Positions 34,645-43,774 of a stretch of 64,000 nt of DNA are shown here, piece after piece. Where the stretch lies: assembly GCF_001757995.1 (NCBI RefSeq), contig NZ_LXLV01000009.1, positions 62,001-126,000 on the forward strand, in the 5' to 3' direction. The position numbers and the translations under genes are program-made. Every line of letters begins with the position of its first letter. The stretch's first letter is position 1. Source of the DNA: Bacillus mycoides. GTDB taxonomy: Bacteria > Bacillota > Bacilli > Bacillales > Bacillaceae_G. A model generated the notes under the pieces. It did not search any database, was not told where the DNA came from, and saw nothing but the letters and a program-made list of their open reading frames with translations.

Positions 34645-35607
34645 ATGGCACGAAGAAAAATTGTAGTTGCACTAGGGGGAAATGCGATACAGTCTGGAAA
34701 AGCTACTGCAGGGGCACAGCAAGAAGCATTAGAAAAAACAGCGGAACAACTTGTAAAAATAATGGAAAATGATGTAGATATAGTAATTGCGCACGGAAAT
34801 GGCCCGCAAGTGGGGAATATTTTATTACAGCAAAAAGCTGCAGAAACGGAAAAGACACCTGCAATGCCATTAGATACTTGTGGTGCAATGAGCCAAGGGA
34901 TGATTGGATATTGGATGGAAAATGCGATTGAAAAGGCATTGAAAAAACGGAATATAAAAAAAGACGTAGCAACGGTTATAACACGCGTTGTCGTGGATGA
35001 AAAAGATGAGGCATTTAAAAATCCAACTAAACCAATTGGTCCTTTTTATACGGAAGAAGAAGCAAGAAGATTAATGGAAGAAACAAAAGCAGTGTTTAAA
35101 GAGGATGCTGGCAGAGGGTGGAGACGTGTTGTTCCATCACCGAAGCCTGTAAGTATTCATGAGCATAAAGTAATTAATTCTTTAGTTGAGGATGGAAATA
35201 TAGTGATAGCTGTTGGTGGTGGTGGAATTCCAGTAATTGATTCCGAAGAAGGGTTAAAAGGAACTGAAGCGGTTATCGATAAAGATTTCGCTGCGCAGAA
35301 ATTAGCTGAATTAGTAGATGCTGATACGCTCGTAATTTTAACTGCAGTTGATCATGTGTATGTAAATTATAATCAACTGAATCAAAAGAAATTAGAGCAT
35401 GTCACAGTGAATCAATTAGAAGAATACATTGAGGAAAAACAATTTGCTGCGGGAAGTATGCTTCCAAAAATTGAAGCTGCTATTAATTTTGTTAATACAA
35501 ATCCAAAAAGAAAAACAATTATTACGTCTTTAGAAAAAGTATATGAAGCACTAGAAGAAAAAGCTGGTACTATTATTTCTAAACAGAATGTATGCATGTA
35601 TGTTTAA
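34645..35607 (+). CDS. arcC: carbamate kinase
   Basis: A 320-residue amino-acid-kinase-fold enzyme that makes ATP from carbamoyl phosphate and ADP. It begins [13 protein letters not shown] (4-16). HGNGPQVGN (about 50-58), AVGGGGIPV (about 192-200) and DKD..A at about 212 bind nucleotide and carbamate. It follows arcD by 37 bases with TGGAGGG, and completes the ATP-yielding pathway. Confidence 0.97.
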   Translation: MARRKIVVALGGNAIQSGKATAGAQQEALEKTAEQLVKIMENDVDIVIAHGNGPQVGNILLQQKAAETEKTPAMPLDTCGAMSQGMIGYWMENAIEKALKKRNIKKDVATVITRVVVDEKDEAFKNPTKPIGPFYTEEEARRLMEETKAVFKEDAGRGWRRVVPSPKPVSIHEHKVINSLVEDGNIVIAVGGGGIPVIDSEEGLKGTEAVIDKDFAAQKLAELVDADTLVILTAVDHVYVNYNQLNQKKLEHVTVNQLEEYIEEKQFAAGSMLPKIEAAINFVNTNPKRKTIITSLEKVYEALEEKAGTIISKQNVCMYV

Positions 35608-35633
35608 ATAATTGTGTGCGCTATTTATTAGTA

Positions 35634-35669
35634 AAAAAAGAATGAAGTTAGTAACTTCATTCTTTTTAT
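35634..35669 (+). terminator. terminator after arcC
   Basis: AAAAAGAATGAAGTTA / TAACTTCATTCTTTTT around G, separating arcR from the operon. Confidence 0.9.
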
Positions 35670-35808
35670 TTATTAATATTTTTTGTACTCATTGTTCATA
35701 AAGTTTTCATGATGAAATCTTAATATATAAGTTAATTATGATAAAATTTAATTTGAATACGCTTTCTTGACTTTTCGCTCCAACATACAGCAAGAGAGAG
35801 GGAATTTT

Positions 35809-36498
35809 ATGAATAGACGGAACGTAGTTAAAGACTTAAAACAATTTGAATTATTTGCTCATTTAACAGAAAAGAAATTGAAAGGTTTGGCGGAGTTTGT
35901 CTATTGGCGAACTTATAAAAAGGGTCAATTTTTATTTTTAGAAGGGGATTCAAGAGAAAGAATTTACTTCATGTTAGATGGTTTTGTAAAGTTAGAGCGG
36001 GTAAATCAAAGTGGAAATTTATTATATGATGACTATGTAAAGCGGTATTCTATTTTTCCTTATGGTGGTATGTTTACAGACAGAGGATATAACTATACGG
36101 CAGAAGCGATGACAGATGTAGAGGTATATTATATTCCGACAGTAATTTTCGAAGATATGGTGAAATCTAGTAGGACGCAATTAATGTACGTTGTTCAGCA
36201 ATTATCATCAATATTAAAACTAAACGAAAATCGAGTGCAAAATATTACAATTCCTAATGCACAAGATCGAGTCATTCAAACATTAAATTATTTAATGCAA
36301 GATTTAGGAGAACAGAGTGGCGAAACGATTGTAATTTCATGCCCACTTACAACAATTGAAATATCAAAAATATCTGGGACGTCCCGAGAGACGGTTAGCG
36401 GCGTATTAAAACAATTAAAAAACGATAGTATTGTTACAATTCTGGATAAAAAAATTACAATACATAATCCAACATATTTTGAGGAGATCTCTATGTGA
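35809..36498 (+). CDS. arcR: Crp/Fnr family activator of the arginine deiminase genes
   Basis: A 229-residue regulator. The N-terminal cyclic-nucleotide-like beta-roll spans about 10-125 (FLFLEGDSRERIYFMLDGFVKLER). The C-terminal winged helix has TTIEISKISGTSRETVSGVLKQL (about 176-198) with the CRP/FNR recognition pattern. It lacks the N-terminal cysteine cluster of FNR, so it is not an iron-sulfur oxygen sensor. The arrangement arcA-B-D-C-R is that of B. licheniformis, where ArcR activates the operon anaerobically. ATG 35809 follows AGAGAGGGA; longer in-frame TTG starts upstream look wrong. Confidence 0.93.
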   Translation: MNRRNVVKDLKQFELFAHLTEKKLKGLAEFVYWRTYKKGQFLFLEGDSRERIYFMLDGFVKLERVNQSGNLLYDDYVKRYSIFPYGGMFTDRGYNYTAEAMTDVEVYYIPTVIFEDMVKSSRTQLMYVVQQLSSILKLNENRVQNITIPNAQDRVIQTLNYLMQDLGEQSGETIVISCPLTTIEISKISGTSRETVSGVLKQLKNDSIVTILDKKITIHNPTYFEEISM

Positions 36499-36538
36499 AA
36501 ATTGCATATTGATTTTCTAATTCTTATTGTATATTAAT

Positions 36539-36571
36539 AAGGTTCTTTATATATTTATAAGGAACTTTTTT
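36539..36571 (+). terminator. terminator after arcR
   Basis: AAGGTTCTTTATA / TATAAGGAACTT with a small bulge, then TTTTT. Confidence 0.7.
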
Positions 36572-36655
36572 ACGTTATCCTCTATAAAATGATTGTATAG
36601 TATGGTAATAATAGCTAAAATCGATAATAAAAAAGCAAAGGGAAGGGGAGAAGGA

Positions 36656-37339
36656 ATGGTTCGAATTGAGTATGATCGATTAGTAGCTATTTGTTACAGT
36701 ATAGGGGTTTTGTTATTATTAAAAATTCCAAACGATAATGAATTAATTGGGGAAAAACTATTCAATGTCTATAAGGTTCCGGTATATACATATATTTATA
36801 TGGATTATAAAGTTTCAAATATATTAATTGTTTCTTTCTTACTACATATAATCGCATTTATATTATTTGTAAAATGGCTAGTAAAAAAGAAATCTAGTAC
36901 ATTTAGAACAATGAATAAGATAAAAGTAGTAGGCATTAGTATTTTGATTTTAATGATGCCGTTTATTTTAAATAACATCCTCCATACATTGAATAAAACA
37001 TGGTACTACGCAGGAAAAACAGGGGTAGAGGCGATAGAATATAAAAAAGAAGATAGCCAGTGTAGAATGGAGAAAAATGGAGAGGATATCGAACAAAAGT
37101 GCATTGTGACTTTAAAAAATTATCGTAATCATTCACAGGCATTAAAAGTTGTTTTATATGATAATGCAAACGAGAATTCAAAAGGTTATCCAATACCGAA
37201 ACCAGTCTATTTACAAAAACATGAGACAAAACAATTCGAATTTCAAATTCCTGTTGCTTATAATAGCGGTATTGAAAAAGATAAAGTACCAAATATTAAA
37301 TTACATTCATTGCATAAAAATGATGAGAAATACAATTAA
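36656..37339 (+). CDS. hypothetical membrane protein
   Basis: A 227-residue protein that I do not recognise. Three hydrophobic stretches lie near 8-20, 52-72 and 85-108. They are followed by a hydrophilic C-terminal domain of about 115 residues with C-x-V-T-L-K-N-Y and VVLYDNANE, which looks like a beta-rich immunoglobulin-type fold on the outside of the membrane. Two Cys residues flank that domain's start. GGGGAGAAGGA before ATG 36656 sets the start. It is monocistronic with a following terminator. Confidence 0.65.
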   Translation: MVRIEYDRLVAICYSIGVLLLLKIPNDNELIGEKLFNVYKVPVYTYIYMDYKVSNILIVSFLLHIIAFILFVKWLVKKKSSTFRTMNKIKVVGISILILMMPFILNNILHTLNKTWYYAGKTGVEAIEYKKEDSQCRMEKNGEDIEQKCIVTLKNYRNHSQALKVVLYDNANENSKGYPIPKPVYLQKHETKQFEFQIPVAYNSGIEKDKVPNIKLHSLHKNDEKYN

Positions 37340-37402
37340 TCCGTAATTGAAAGTTTATGAGTAGGAGCAATAATTTGAAACGATATAGAAAATCAACTTG
37401 AA

Positions 37403-37446
37403 TCATCCAACACGCTGTGAGGTAACGGCATATTGGATGATTTTTT
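37403..37446 (+). terminator. terminator after hypothetical membrane protein
   Basis: AATCATCCAA / TTGGATGATT closing a large loop, then TTTTTATTTT. Confidence 0.7.
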
Positions 37447-37461
37447 ATTTTATCCCCTTTT

Positions 37462-38796
37462 TTACGTATGAAAGGGTGGGATACTTTGTTGAAAACGAAA
37501 AACATTACAAGGGTCATATGCTGTCTTCACTTTACGCAATCGTTGAAAGTTAGAGCCATAATAACTAGTTTGCCAATTTTTAATGTCGATATCGGGCCAA
37601 TTGACATAGTCACCTAGTGTATAAGGATCTAAGCTTTCTCTTAAATCTTTAACCCAGCGTATATTTTGATTTTCTTCATCATCACATTTCCAAGAGGTAA
37701 TGTATTCTTGAGCAATAATTGCTTTACGATGGAAATAAGCTGTTTCATTAGGTGAAATGTTTTCTACAGCACCTATGAGCGATTGGTGCCAAATACTCGC
37801 ATCTTTATTTGGTGCATGAGAAAGAAAATATTGCATGATTTGAATGCCTTTAAGAGGGATAGGCTTATATAAGTAGGAGCCGGAGCGCTTGAAGTTTTCA
37901 GGGATGTTAACACTGTTAAAAAATTCAACAGCCTTTATATAAGGAACTTCATCTATAAAGAGAGAGGGGGTACCCGTTTCAAGAAGAGGAGATAATAAGG
38001 AATGGAGTTCAGAGGGAGAGCCAACAAACTCACCTTGTGCTTCAATTTTATTTCGTTGCTTTGCGAATAATTCAATTGATGAAGTGAGACGTTCGTCTAT
38101 ATAAGGCGCCCAGTTTTGCCAAGCTTGAAATGCAGCGATAAAATCTTCCCATTCCCATGTAATTGAGAAGATTGATACATTTTTTATAGGATGTACTCGA
38201 AAAGTTAAAGAAGTAACAATTCCGAAATTTCCACCACCACCACCTCGACACGCCCAAAACAAGTTAGGGTTTTCTTGTTCGTTTGCACGAATGATTTTTG
38301 CACCAAATTTACCGCACGCTTGTACCATTTCAACTTCTACTAATTGATCACATGTTAATCCAAATAAGCGTAAAAGCATACCGATACCACCGCCAAGTGT
38401 TAATCCAACAATTCCAACACTTGCACTTGTACCAGCCGGTATTGTAACACCATAATTCCAAAGCTCTTTATAAACAGTGCCAAGATTTGCACCAGCTTCA
38501 ATTGTTGCTGTTAATTTATCTGTATTAACAGTAATGCGATGCATTTCACTCACATCAATAATAAGTCCTCTATTTAAAAGAGAAAAATTTTCATAGCTAT
38601 GACGTCCGCTTCTTAAGCGAAATGGTATATGACGTTCGCGTGCCCATTTTAAGGCATTACAGACATCATTTTTATTTTGGCAAAAAACAATAATACAAGG
38701 GAGTTTTGGAATACTTAAATTTAAATTCATTCGGGCTATGTCATACCCAGGATCCGAGGGAACGACGATACGACCAGTTAATTTTGTTTGTTTCAA
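37462..38796 (-). CDS. FAD-linked oxidase, berberine-bridge type (CotQ/YgaK-like)
   Basis: A 444-residue flavoprotein of the PCMH/BBE family. The FAD-binding domain includes RLRSGRHSYENFS near 56-68, whose His is the usual site of covalent 8-alpha attachment, and GLTLGGGIGML near 129-139. CRGGGGGNFGIVT near 183-195 contacts the flavin. The C-terminal BBE segment (YYGSNFQRLRKVKTAYDPCNVFRFQQSI) is intact. B. subtilis homologues are CotQ (spore coat) and YgaK. The substrate is unknown. The start is TTG with AAAGGAGAT on the minus strand. Confidence 0.88.
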   Translation of the reverse strand: MKQTKLTGRIVVPSDPGYDIARMNLNLSIPKLPCIIVFCQNKNDVCNALKWARERHIPFRLRSGRHSYENFSLLNRGLIIDVSEMHRITVNTDKLTATIEAGANLGTVYKELWNYGVTIPAGTSASVGIVGLTLGGGIGMLLRLFGLTCDQLVEVEMVQACGKFGAKIIRANEQENPNLFWACRGGGGGNFGIVTSLTFRVHPIKNVSIFSITWEWEDFIAAFQAWQNWAPYIDERLTSSIELFAKQRNKIEAQGEFVGSPSELHSLLSPLLETGTPSLFIDEVPYIKAVEFFNSVNIPENFKRSGSYLYKPIPLKGIQIMQYFLSHAPNKDASIWHQSLIGAVENISPNETAYFHRKAIIAQEYITSWKCDDEENQNIRWVKDLRESLDPYTLGDYVNWPDIDIKNWQTSYYGSNFQRLRKVKTAYDPCNVFRFQQSIPPFHT

Positions 38797-38887
38797 TTTA
38801 TATCTCCTTTCTGAAATAATATGAGCTTGTATTAGTATATGAAGAGTTTATTTAACACGCATGGACGAGAAGAAGAGAAGGGTTAGA

Positions 38888-39024
38888 TTTATCCTGTTAT
38901 TTGCGAGCAGTAAGACAATCCGGCTGAAGCAAAGAAGATAGTGCTGCTCGTAAAAGCTCGATTGGTAAGGGCTAATAATCAGCGGGGAATGGACACCTCC
39001 CCACTGATTAAAGTTTCACTTTAT
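38888..39024 (+). repeat. bcr1-like repeat (copy 5)
   Basis: 137 bp, TTTAT-CCTGTTATTTGCG...GTTTCAC-TTTAT. The first hairpin is partly deleted and several positions are diverged, so it looks older than copy 3. Confidence 0.85.
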
Positions 39025-39075
39025 CTTTGTGAGAAATAAATAAAGCATAAGAATAAGGAAACTACATAGAGTTCA

Positions 39076-39134
39076 ATGAAAACAGTTGCAAACTATTCAT
39101 ATTTTGTTATGATAGTGTTACGAAAACGTTTGCA
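39076..39134 (+). promoter_or_regulatory. promoter with two LacI/cre-like operators before the glucosidase gene
   Basis: The promoter is TTGCAA (39086-39091), 16 bp, TATGAT (39108-39113). ATGAAAACAGTTGCA covers the -35, and CGAAAACGTTTGCA (39121-39134) lies just after the -10. Both resemble CcpA/LacI-family operators, suggesting substrate or catabolite control. Confidence 0.6.
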
Positions 39135-39168
39135 TAAAAAAATCGAGATGCAAAAGGAGAGAGTTATT

Positions 39169-40833
39169 ATGAAGAAAACATGGTGGAAAGAAGCTGTCGC
39201 TTATCAAATTTATCCACGTAGCTTTATGGATTCAAATGGTGATGGTATTGGAGATTTACAAGGTATTATTGAAAAACTGGATTATTTAAAAGATTTAGGT
39301 ATAGATGTAATTTGGATTTGTCCAATGTATAAATCACCTAATGACGATAATGGTTATGATATTAGTGATTATCAAGATATTATGGATGAATTTGGTACGA
39401 TGGAAGACTTTGATGCTTTACTAGATGAAGTTCATAAGCGTGATATGAAGCTTATTATTGATTTAGTTATTAATCATACGAGTGATGAACATCCGTGGTT
39501 TATTGAATCTCGTTCATCTAAAGACAATCCGAAGCGTGATTGGTATATTTGGCAGGATGGTAAAGAAGGCGCGGAACCGAACAATTGGGAAAGTATTTTT
39601 AATGGTTCTGCATGGGAATATGATGAAGTGACTGAGCAATATTATTTACATTTATTCTCGCGTAAACAACCAGATTTGAACTGGGAGAATAAAGAAGTTC
39701 GTGAAGTTTTATATGATACTGTTAATTGGTGGCTTGATAAAGGTATTGATGGTTTCCGCGTCGATGCGATTAGTCATATTAAAAAAGAAGAAGGCCTCAA
39801 GGATATGCCAAACCCAAAAGGGTTAAAGTATGTGCCTTCTTTTGACAAACATATGAATGTAAATGGTATTCAGCCATTACTAGAAGAATTAAAAGAAAAC
39901 ACATTTGCTAAATACGATATTATGACTGTTGGAGAAGCAAATGGTGTGAAAGTTGAAGATGCTGATCTTTGGGTTGGAGAAGAGAACGGTAAATTCAATA
40001 TGGTATTCCAATTTGAGCATTTAAGCTTATGGGATGCAGAAAAGAAGAAAGATCTTGATGTTGTTGAGTTGAAAAAAGTATTAACAAAGTGGCAAAAAGG
40101 TTTAGAAAATAAGGGATGGAATGCTTTATACATTGAAAATCATGATAAGCCACGTATTGTGTCTACTTGGGGAAATGATACAGAATATTGGCGTGAAAGT
40201 GCAACGGCTTTAGGTGCGATGTATTTCTTTATGCACGGCACACCGTTTATTTATCAAGGACAAGAAATTGGTATGACAAATGTTCAGTTCCCAAATATTG
40301 AGGATTACGATGATGTAGCAGTTAAAAATTTATATCGTGAGAAAATTGCAGAAGGAGTATCACATCAAGATATGATGGAAATTATATGGGCTTCTTGCCG
40401 CGATAATTCACGTACACCTATGCAATGGAATGCCGAAAGTAATGCTGGTTTTACAACAGGAAACCCTTGGTTTGGTATGAATCCAAATTACAAGGAAATT
40501 AATGTTGAAAAGCAGAAAAATGAAGAGGGATCTATTTTCAATTTCTACAAGAAGATGATTGCCTTGAAAAAAGAGCACGATGTGTTAAATTATGGTGCGT
40601 ATCATTTACTTTTAGAAGATGATCAGCAAATTTACGCATATACTCGTACATTAAATGATGAAAAAATCATTGTTATTAGTAATATCTCGGAAGAGGAAGC
40701 AGTGTATAGTGAGGATAAATTCGTACTAGAACGCAAACGTTTGCTTTTAAATAACTATGAAGTTGCCGAGCACGATCAAGTAACTACAATCACGTTAAAA
40801 CCTTATGAAACAAGGGTTTATCGCATTTCATAA
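39169..40833 (+). CDS. malL: oligo-1,6-glucosidase / alpha-glucosidase (GH13_31)
   Basis: A 554-residue cytosolic GH13 enzyme that hydrolyses alpha-1,6 (isomaltose, panose) and often sucrose or maltose ends. Catalytic residues are visible: nucleophile Asp in GFRVDAIS (about 199), acid/base Glu in TVGEANG (about 255) and Asp in ENHDKPR (about 326). The metal loop DSNGDGIGDL near 20 is present. The length and many blocks match the 558-residue B. cereus oligo-1,6-glucosidase. ATG 39169 has AAAGGAGAG 9 bases upstream. The PTS gene downstream probably supplies its substrate. A 12-bp operator-like palindrome lies in its 3' end. Confidence 0.93.
   Translation: MKKTWWKEAVAYQIYPRSFMDSNGDGIGDLQGIIEKLDYLKDLGIDVIWICPMYKSPNDDNGYDISDYQDIMDEFGTMEDFDALLDEVHKRDMKLIIDLVINHTSDEHPWFIESRSSKDNPKRDWYIWQDGKEGAEPNNWESIFNGSAWEYDEVTEQYYLHLFSRKQPDLNWENKEVREVLYDTVNWWLDKGIDGFRVDAISHIKKEEGLKDMPNPKGLKYVPSFDKHMNVNGIQPLLEELKENTFAKYDIMTVGEANGVKVEDADLWVGEENGKFNMVFQFEHLSLWDAEKKKDLDVVELKKVLTKWQKGLENKGWNALYIENHDKPRIVSTWGNDTEYWRESATALGAMYFFMHGTPFIYQGQEIGMTNVQFPNIEDYDDVAVKNLYREKIAEGVSHQDMMEIIWASCRDNSRTPMQWNAESNAGFTTGNPWFGMNPNYKEINVEKQKNEEGSIFNFYKKMIALKKEHDVLNYGAYHLLLEDDQQIYAYTRTLNDEKIIVISNISEEEAVYSEDKFVLERKRLLLNNYEVAEHDQVTTITLKPYETRVYRIS
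40733..40744. promoter_or_regulatory. operator-like palindrome inside the glucosidase gene
   Basis: GCAAACGTTTGC is a perfect palindrome sharing the AAACGTTTGC core of the upstream operator at 39121-39134. It lies about 100 bases before the stop codon. It may be an auxiliary operator or a chance codon pattern. Confidence 0.4.
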
Positions 40834-40895
40834 TGAAAAAGGATGCTCCTCGAGCATCTTTTTTTATGAAAAAAAAAAAATTTCTATTGCAATGT

Positions 40896-40938
40896 GAAAA
40901 CGCTTTTATTAAAATAGATTTATGAAAACGGTTGCGTA
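40896..40938 (+). promoter_or_regulatory. cre/LacI-like sites before the PTS gene
   Basis: TGAAAACGCTTTTA near 40894-40907 (13 of 14 cre positions) and ATGAAAACGGTTGCG near 40922-40936. The second is nearly identical to the operators before the glucosidase gene, so both genes may share a regulator. Confidence 0.5.
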
Positions 40939-41035
40939 AAGAGAAAAAAGTAACATAAGGAATCGTTTTCATAAGAGAAACAGAAATTATAATTTAAATC
41001 ATTATGTTGTTATAAATAAAGGGGAGGAAGAAAAG

Positions 41036-42673
41036 ATGAAAATTACGTCTTTTGATTTTTGGCAAAAGTTCGGGAAGGCATTATTAGTGGTTGTAGCTGT
41101 AATGCCAGCAGCGGGCTTAATGATTTCCATCGGTAAGTTAATTGGGATGTCTGCTGGGGATATTAACGCAGTTCATACAATTGCTCGCGTAATGGAAGAC
41201 ATCGGTTGGGCAATTATAACAAATCTACACATTTTATTCGCAGTAGCAATTGGGGGATCTTGGGCGAAGGATCGCGCAGGTGGTGCATTTGCAGCACTAT
41301 TAGCATTCGTCTTAACAAATAGAATTACAGGAGCTATCTTTGGCGTAAACGCCCAAATGTTAGCGGATTCAAAAGCGACAGTTTCTTCATCATTAGCAGG
41401 TGATTTACTTGTAAAAGATTATTTCACTTCTGTACTTGGTGCACCAGCATTAAACATGGGAGTGTTCGTAGGGATTATCACAGGTTTCTTAGGAGCTACT
41501 TTATATAACAAATACTACAACTATAACAAACTGCCACAGGCATTAGCATTCTTTAATGGAAAACGATTCGTACCATTCGTTGTAATTGTTTGGTCTACAG
41601 TCACTGCGATTGTATTATCACTTGTATGGCCATTTATCCAAAGTGGATTAAATGAATTTGGTCGCTGGATTGCAGCATCTAAAGACAGTGCACCAGTTGT
41701 TGCACCGTTTGTATACGGAACGTTAGAACGTTTATTATTACCGTTTGGATTACATCATATGTTAACGATTCCGATGAACTACACAGAGCTAGGCGGAACA
41801 TATACGATGTTAACTGGTTCAAAAGTTGGACAAGTTGTAGCAGGACAAGATCCATTATGGCTTGCATGGATTACAGATTTAAATAACTTATTAGCAAATG
41901 GAGATACGAAAGCATATAACGATTTATTAAATAACGTTGTACCAGCTCGTTTCAAAGCTGGACAAGTTATCGGCTCAACAGCAGCGTTAATGGGGATTGC
42001 GTTTGCGATGTTCCGTAATGTTGATAAAGAAAAACGTGCAAAATATAAACCAATGTTCTTATCAGCTGCATTAGCAGTATTCTTAACAGGTGTAACAGAA
42101 CCAATTGAATTCATGTTCATGTTTATTGCGCCAGTATTATATGTTGTGTATGCAATTACAACAGGACTTGCATTCGCATTAGTAGATTTAATTGATTTAC
42201 GTGTTCATGCATTTGGATTTATTGAGTTAGTTACACGTACACCAATGATGGTCAATGCAGGATTAACAAGAGATTTAATTAACTTTGTCATTGTTTCATT
42301 AGTGTTCTTCGGTCTTAACTTTACGTTATTCAATTTCTTAATTAAAAAATTCAATTTACCAACACCAGGACGTGCAGGTAACTATATTGATAATGAAGAT
42401 GAGTCATCAGAAGGAACAGGAAATGTACAAGATGGTTCATTAGCAACAAAAGTTATTGATTTATTGGGCGGAAAAGATAATATCGCTGACGTAGATGCTT
42501 GTATGACACGTTTACGTATAACAGTAAAAGATTTAGATGTTGTTGCACCAGAAGCACAATGGAAACAAAATGGTGCTTTAGGACTTATCGTTAAAGATAA
42601 AGGTGTACAAGCCGTATATGGCCCGAAAGCTGACGTATTAAAGTCAGACATTCAAGATATGTTAGGTGCGTAA
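41036..42673 (+). CDS. PTS alpha-glucoside/maltose-type transporter subunit IIBC
   Basis: A 545-residue PTS permease. The EIIC domain (about 1-450) has ten or so hydrophobic segments, and GVTEPIEFMFMFIAP near 348-362 is the glucose/maltose-class substrate motif. The EIIB domain follows at about 465-545, with the phosphorylated Cys in DACMTRLRI (about 489). No EIIA is fused or adjacent, so phosphate likely comes from a separate IIA-Glc. It would import and phosphorylate an alpha-glucoside for the upstream glucosidase. AGGGGAGGAAG precedes the ATG. Confidence 0.92.
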   Translation: MKITSFDFWQKFGKALLVVVAVMPAAGLMISIGKLIGMSAGDINAVHTIARVMEDIGWAIITNLHILFAVAIGGSWAKDRAGGAFAALLAFVLTNRITGAIFGVNAQMLADSKATVSSSLAGDLLVKDYFTSVLGAPALNMGVFVGIITGFLGATLYNKYYNYNKLPQALAFFNGKRFVPFVVIVWSTVTAIVLSLVWPFIQSGLNEFGRWIAASKDSAPVVAPFVYGTLERLLLPFGLHHMLTIPMNYTELGGTYTMLTGSKVGQVVAGQDPLWLAWITDLNNLLANGDTKAYNDLLNNVVPARFKAGQVIGSTAALMGIAFAMFRNVDKEKRAKYKPMFLSAALAVFLTGVTEPIEFMFMFIAPVLYVVYAITTGLAFALVDLIDLRVHAFGFIELVTRTPMMVNAGLTRDLINFVIVSLVFFGLNFTLFNFLIKKFNLPTPGRAGNYIDNEDESSEGTGNVQDGSLATKVIDLLGGKDNIADVDACMTRLRITVKDLDVVAPEAQWKQNGALGLIVKDKGVQAVYGPKADVLKSDIQDMLGA

Positions 42674-42677
42674 TAAT

Positions 42678-43469
42678 ATGAAATTGCTAACTTTAAATTG
42701 TCACTCTTGGCAAGAAGAGAATCAAATTGAAAAAATAAAGTATCTTGCTAAAGCAATTCAAGAAGAAGATTATGATGTGATCGCATTGCAAGAAGTAAGT
42801 CAGTCTATACAAGCTGAAAATGTATGCGGTAACAAGAAAAAAGATAATTTTGGACTTTTACTGCTAGAAGAGTTAAGAGCATTAAATGTAAAAGAATACA
42901 ATATTATTTGGGATTTCTCTCATATTGGATATGATGTGTACGAAGAAGGATTAGCAATTATAACAAAGCACAACATTGTAAAGGACGATACGTTCTTTGT
43001 CTCAGAAAATAAGGATACAACGTATTGGAAAACACGCAAAATTGTAAGTGCAACAATTGCTTATAATGATAAGAATATAACGTTTTATTCTTGCCATCTC
43101 GGTTGGTGGAATGATGAAGAAGAATCATTCAAAGATCAAGTGGATCGTTTAATGGAGCGTGTAAATAGCAATGAACTTTCCTTCTTAATGGGTGATTTTA
43201 ATAACAATGCTCGTTTGGAAGGAGAGGGTTATGAGTATACGATGCAAAAAGGTTTATATGACACATATGAACTAGCGATAGAGAAGGATGAAGGAACAAC
43301 TGTCCAAGGAGAGATTGCTGGTTGGGATGAAAATAAACAAAACTTACGAATCGACCTAATATTAAGCAATCAAAGTAAAACAGTTAATTCTTCAAAAGTC
43401 ATTTTTAATGGAACAAATCGAAATGTAATTTCTGATCATTTCGGTGTAGAAGTACAATTAGATATATAA
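42678..43469 (+). CDS. endonuclease/exonuclease/phosphatase (EEP) fold protein
   Basis: A 263-residue DNase-I-like metal phosphohydrolase. The fold's landmarks are LTLNCHSW near 5, the catalytic Glu in VIALQEVSQ (about 38-46), MGDFNNNA (about 173-180) and the C-terminal SDHFGV. It starts 5 bases after the PTS stop codon, so it is translated with it; this points to a sugar-phosphate or related phosphoester rather than DNA, but that is inference. I choose ATG 42678 over a GTG start inside the PTS gene. Ends in two consecutive terminators. Confidence 0.85.
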   Translation: MKLLTLNCHSWQEENQIEKIKYLAKAIQEEDYDVIALQEVSQSIQAENVCGNKKKDNFGLLLLEELRALNVKEYNIIWDFSHIGYDVYEEGLAIITKHNIVKDDTFFVSENKDTTYWKTRKIVSATIAYNDKNITFYSCHLGWWNDEEESFKDQVDRLMERVNSNELSFLMGDFNNNARLEGEGYEYTMQKGLYDTYELAIEKDEGTTVQGEIAGWDENKQNLRIDLILSNQSKTVNSSKVIFNGTNRNVISDHFGVEVQLDI

Positions 43470-43475
43470 TAGAAG

Positions 43476-43513
43476 AAACCCTCACAGATAATGAAAAGCT
43501 GGGAGGGTTTTTT
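43476..43513 (+). terminator. terminator after EEP gene
   Basis: AAACCCTCACAG / CTGGGAGGGTTT then TTTT. Confidence 0.8.
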
Positions 43514-43516
43514 GAT

Positions 43517-43556
43517 AAATACAAGTATTCCCAAGAGAAAATACTTGTATTTTTTA
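43517..43556 (+). terminator. second, tandem terminator
   Basis: A perfect 13-bp stem AAATACAAGTATT / AATACTTGTATTT with a ten-base loop, followed by TTT. The reverse-strand reading also ends in T residues. Confidence 0.8.
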
Positions 43557-43774
43557 TGACATTTCCTATATATTTGTTATTATTGAATGTAAAACTAATT
43601 TGGTCATTTTGTATGCATACTTTTTTTACTTCGTTATATAATGAAGTAAGTGAAATATTTAATGGGAAAAATAGTATGTTTTCGTTTAATCCACGATGTA
43701 GAAAGTGATATAATTGCAAAATGTATGTATCATTTTCTAAAGAAAGAAAAATATATAATTAGGTGATTGCTTAT

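Noticed and set aside
36593-36655. N-terminal extension of the small membrane protein
   Set aside because: No ribosome site; ATG 36656 has a strong one.
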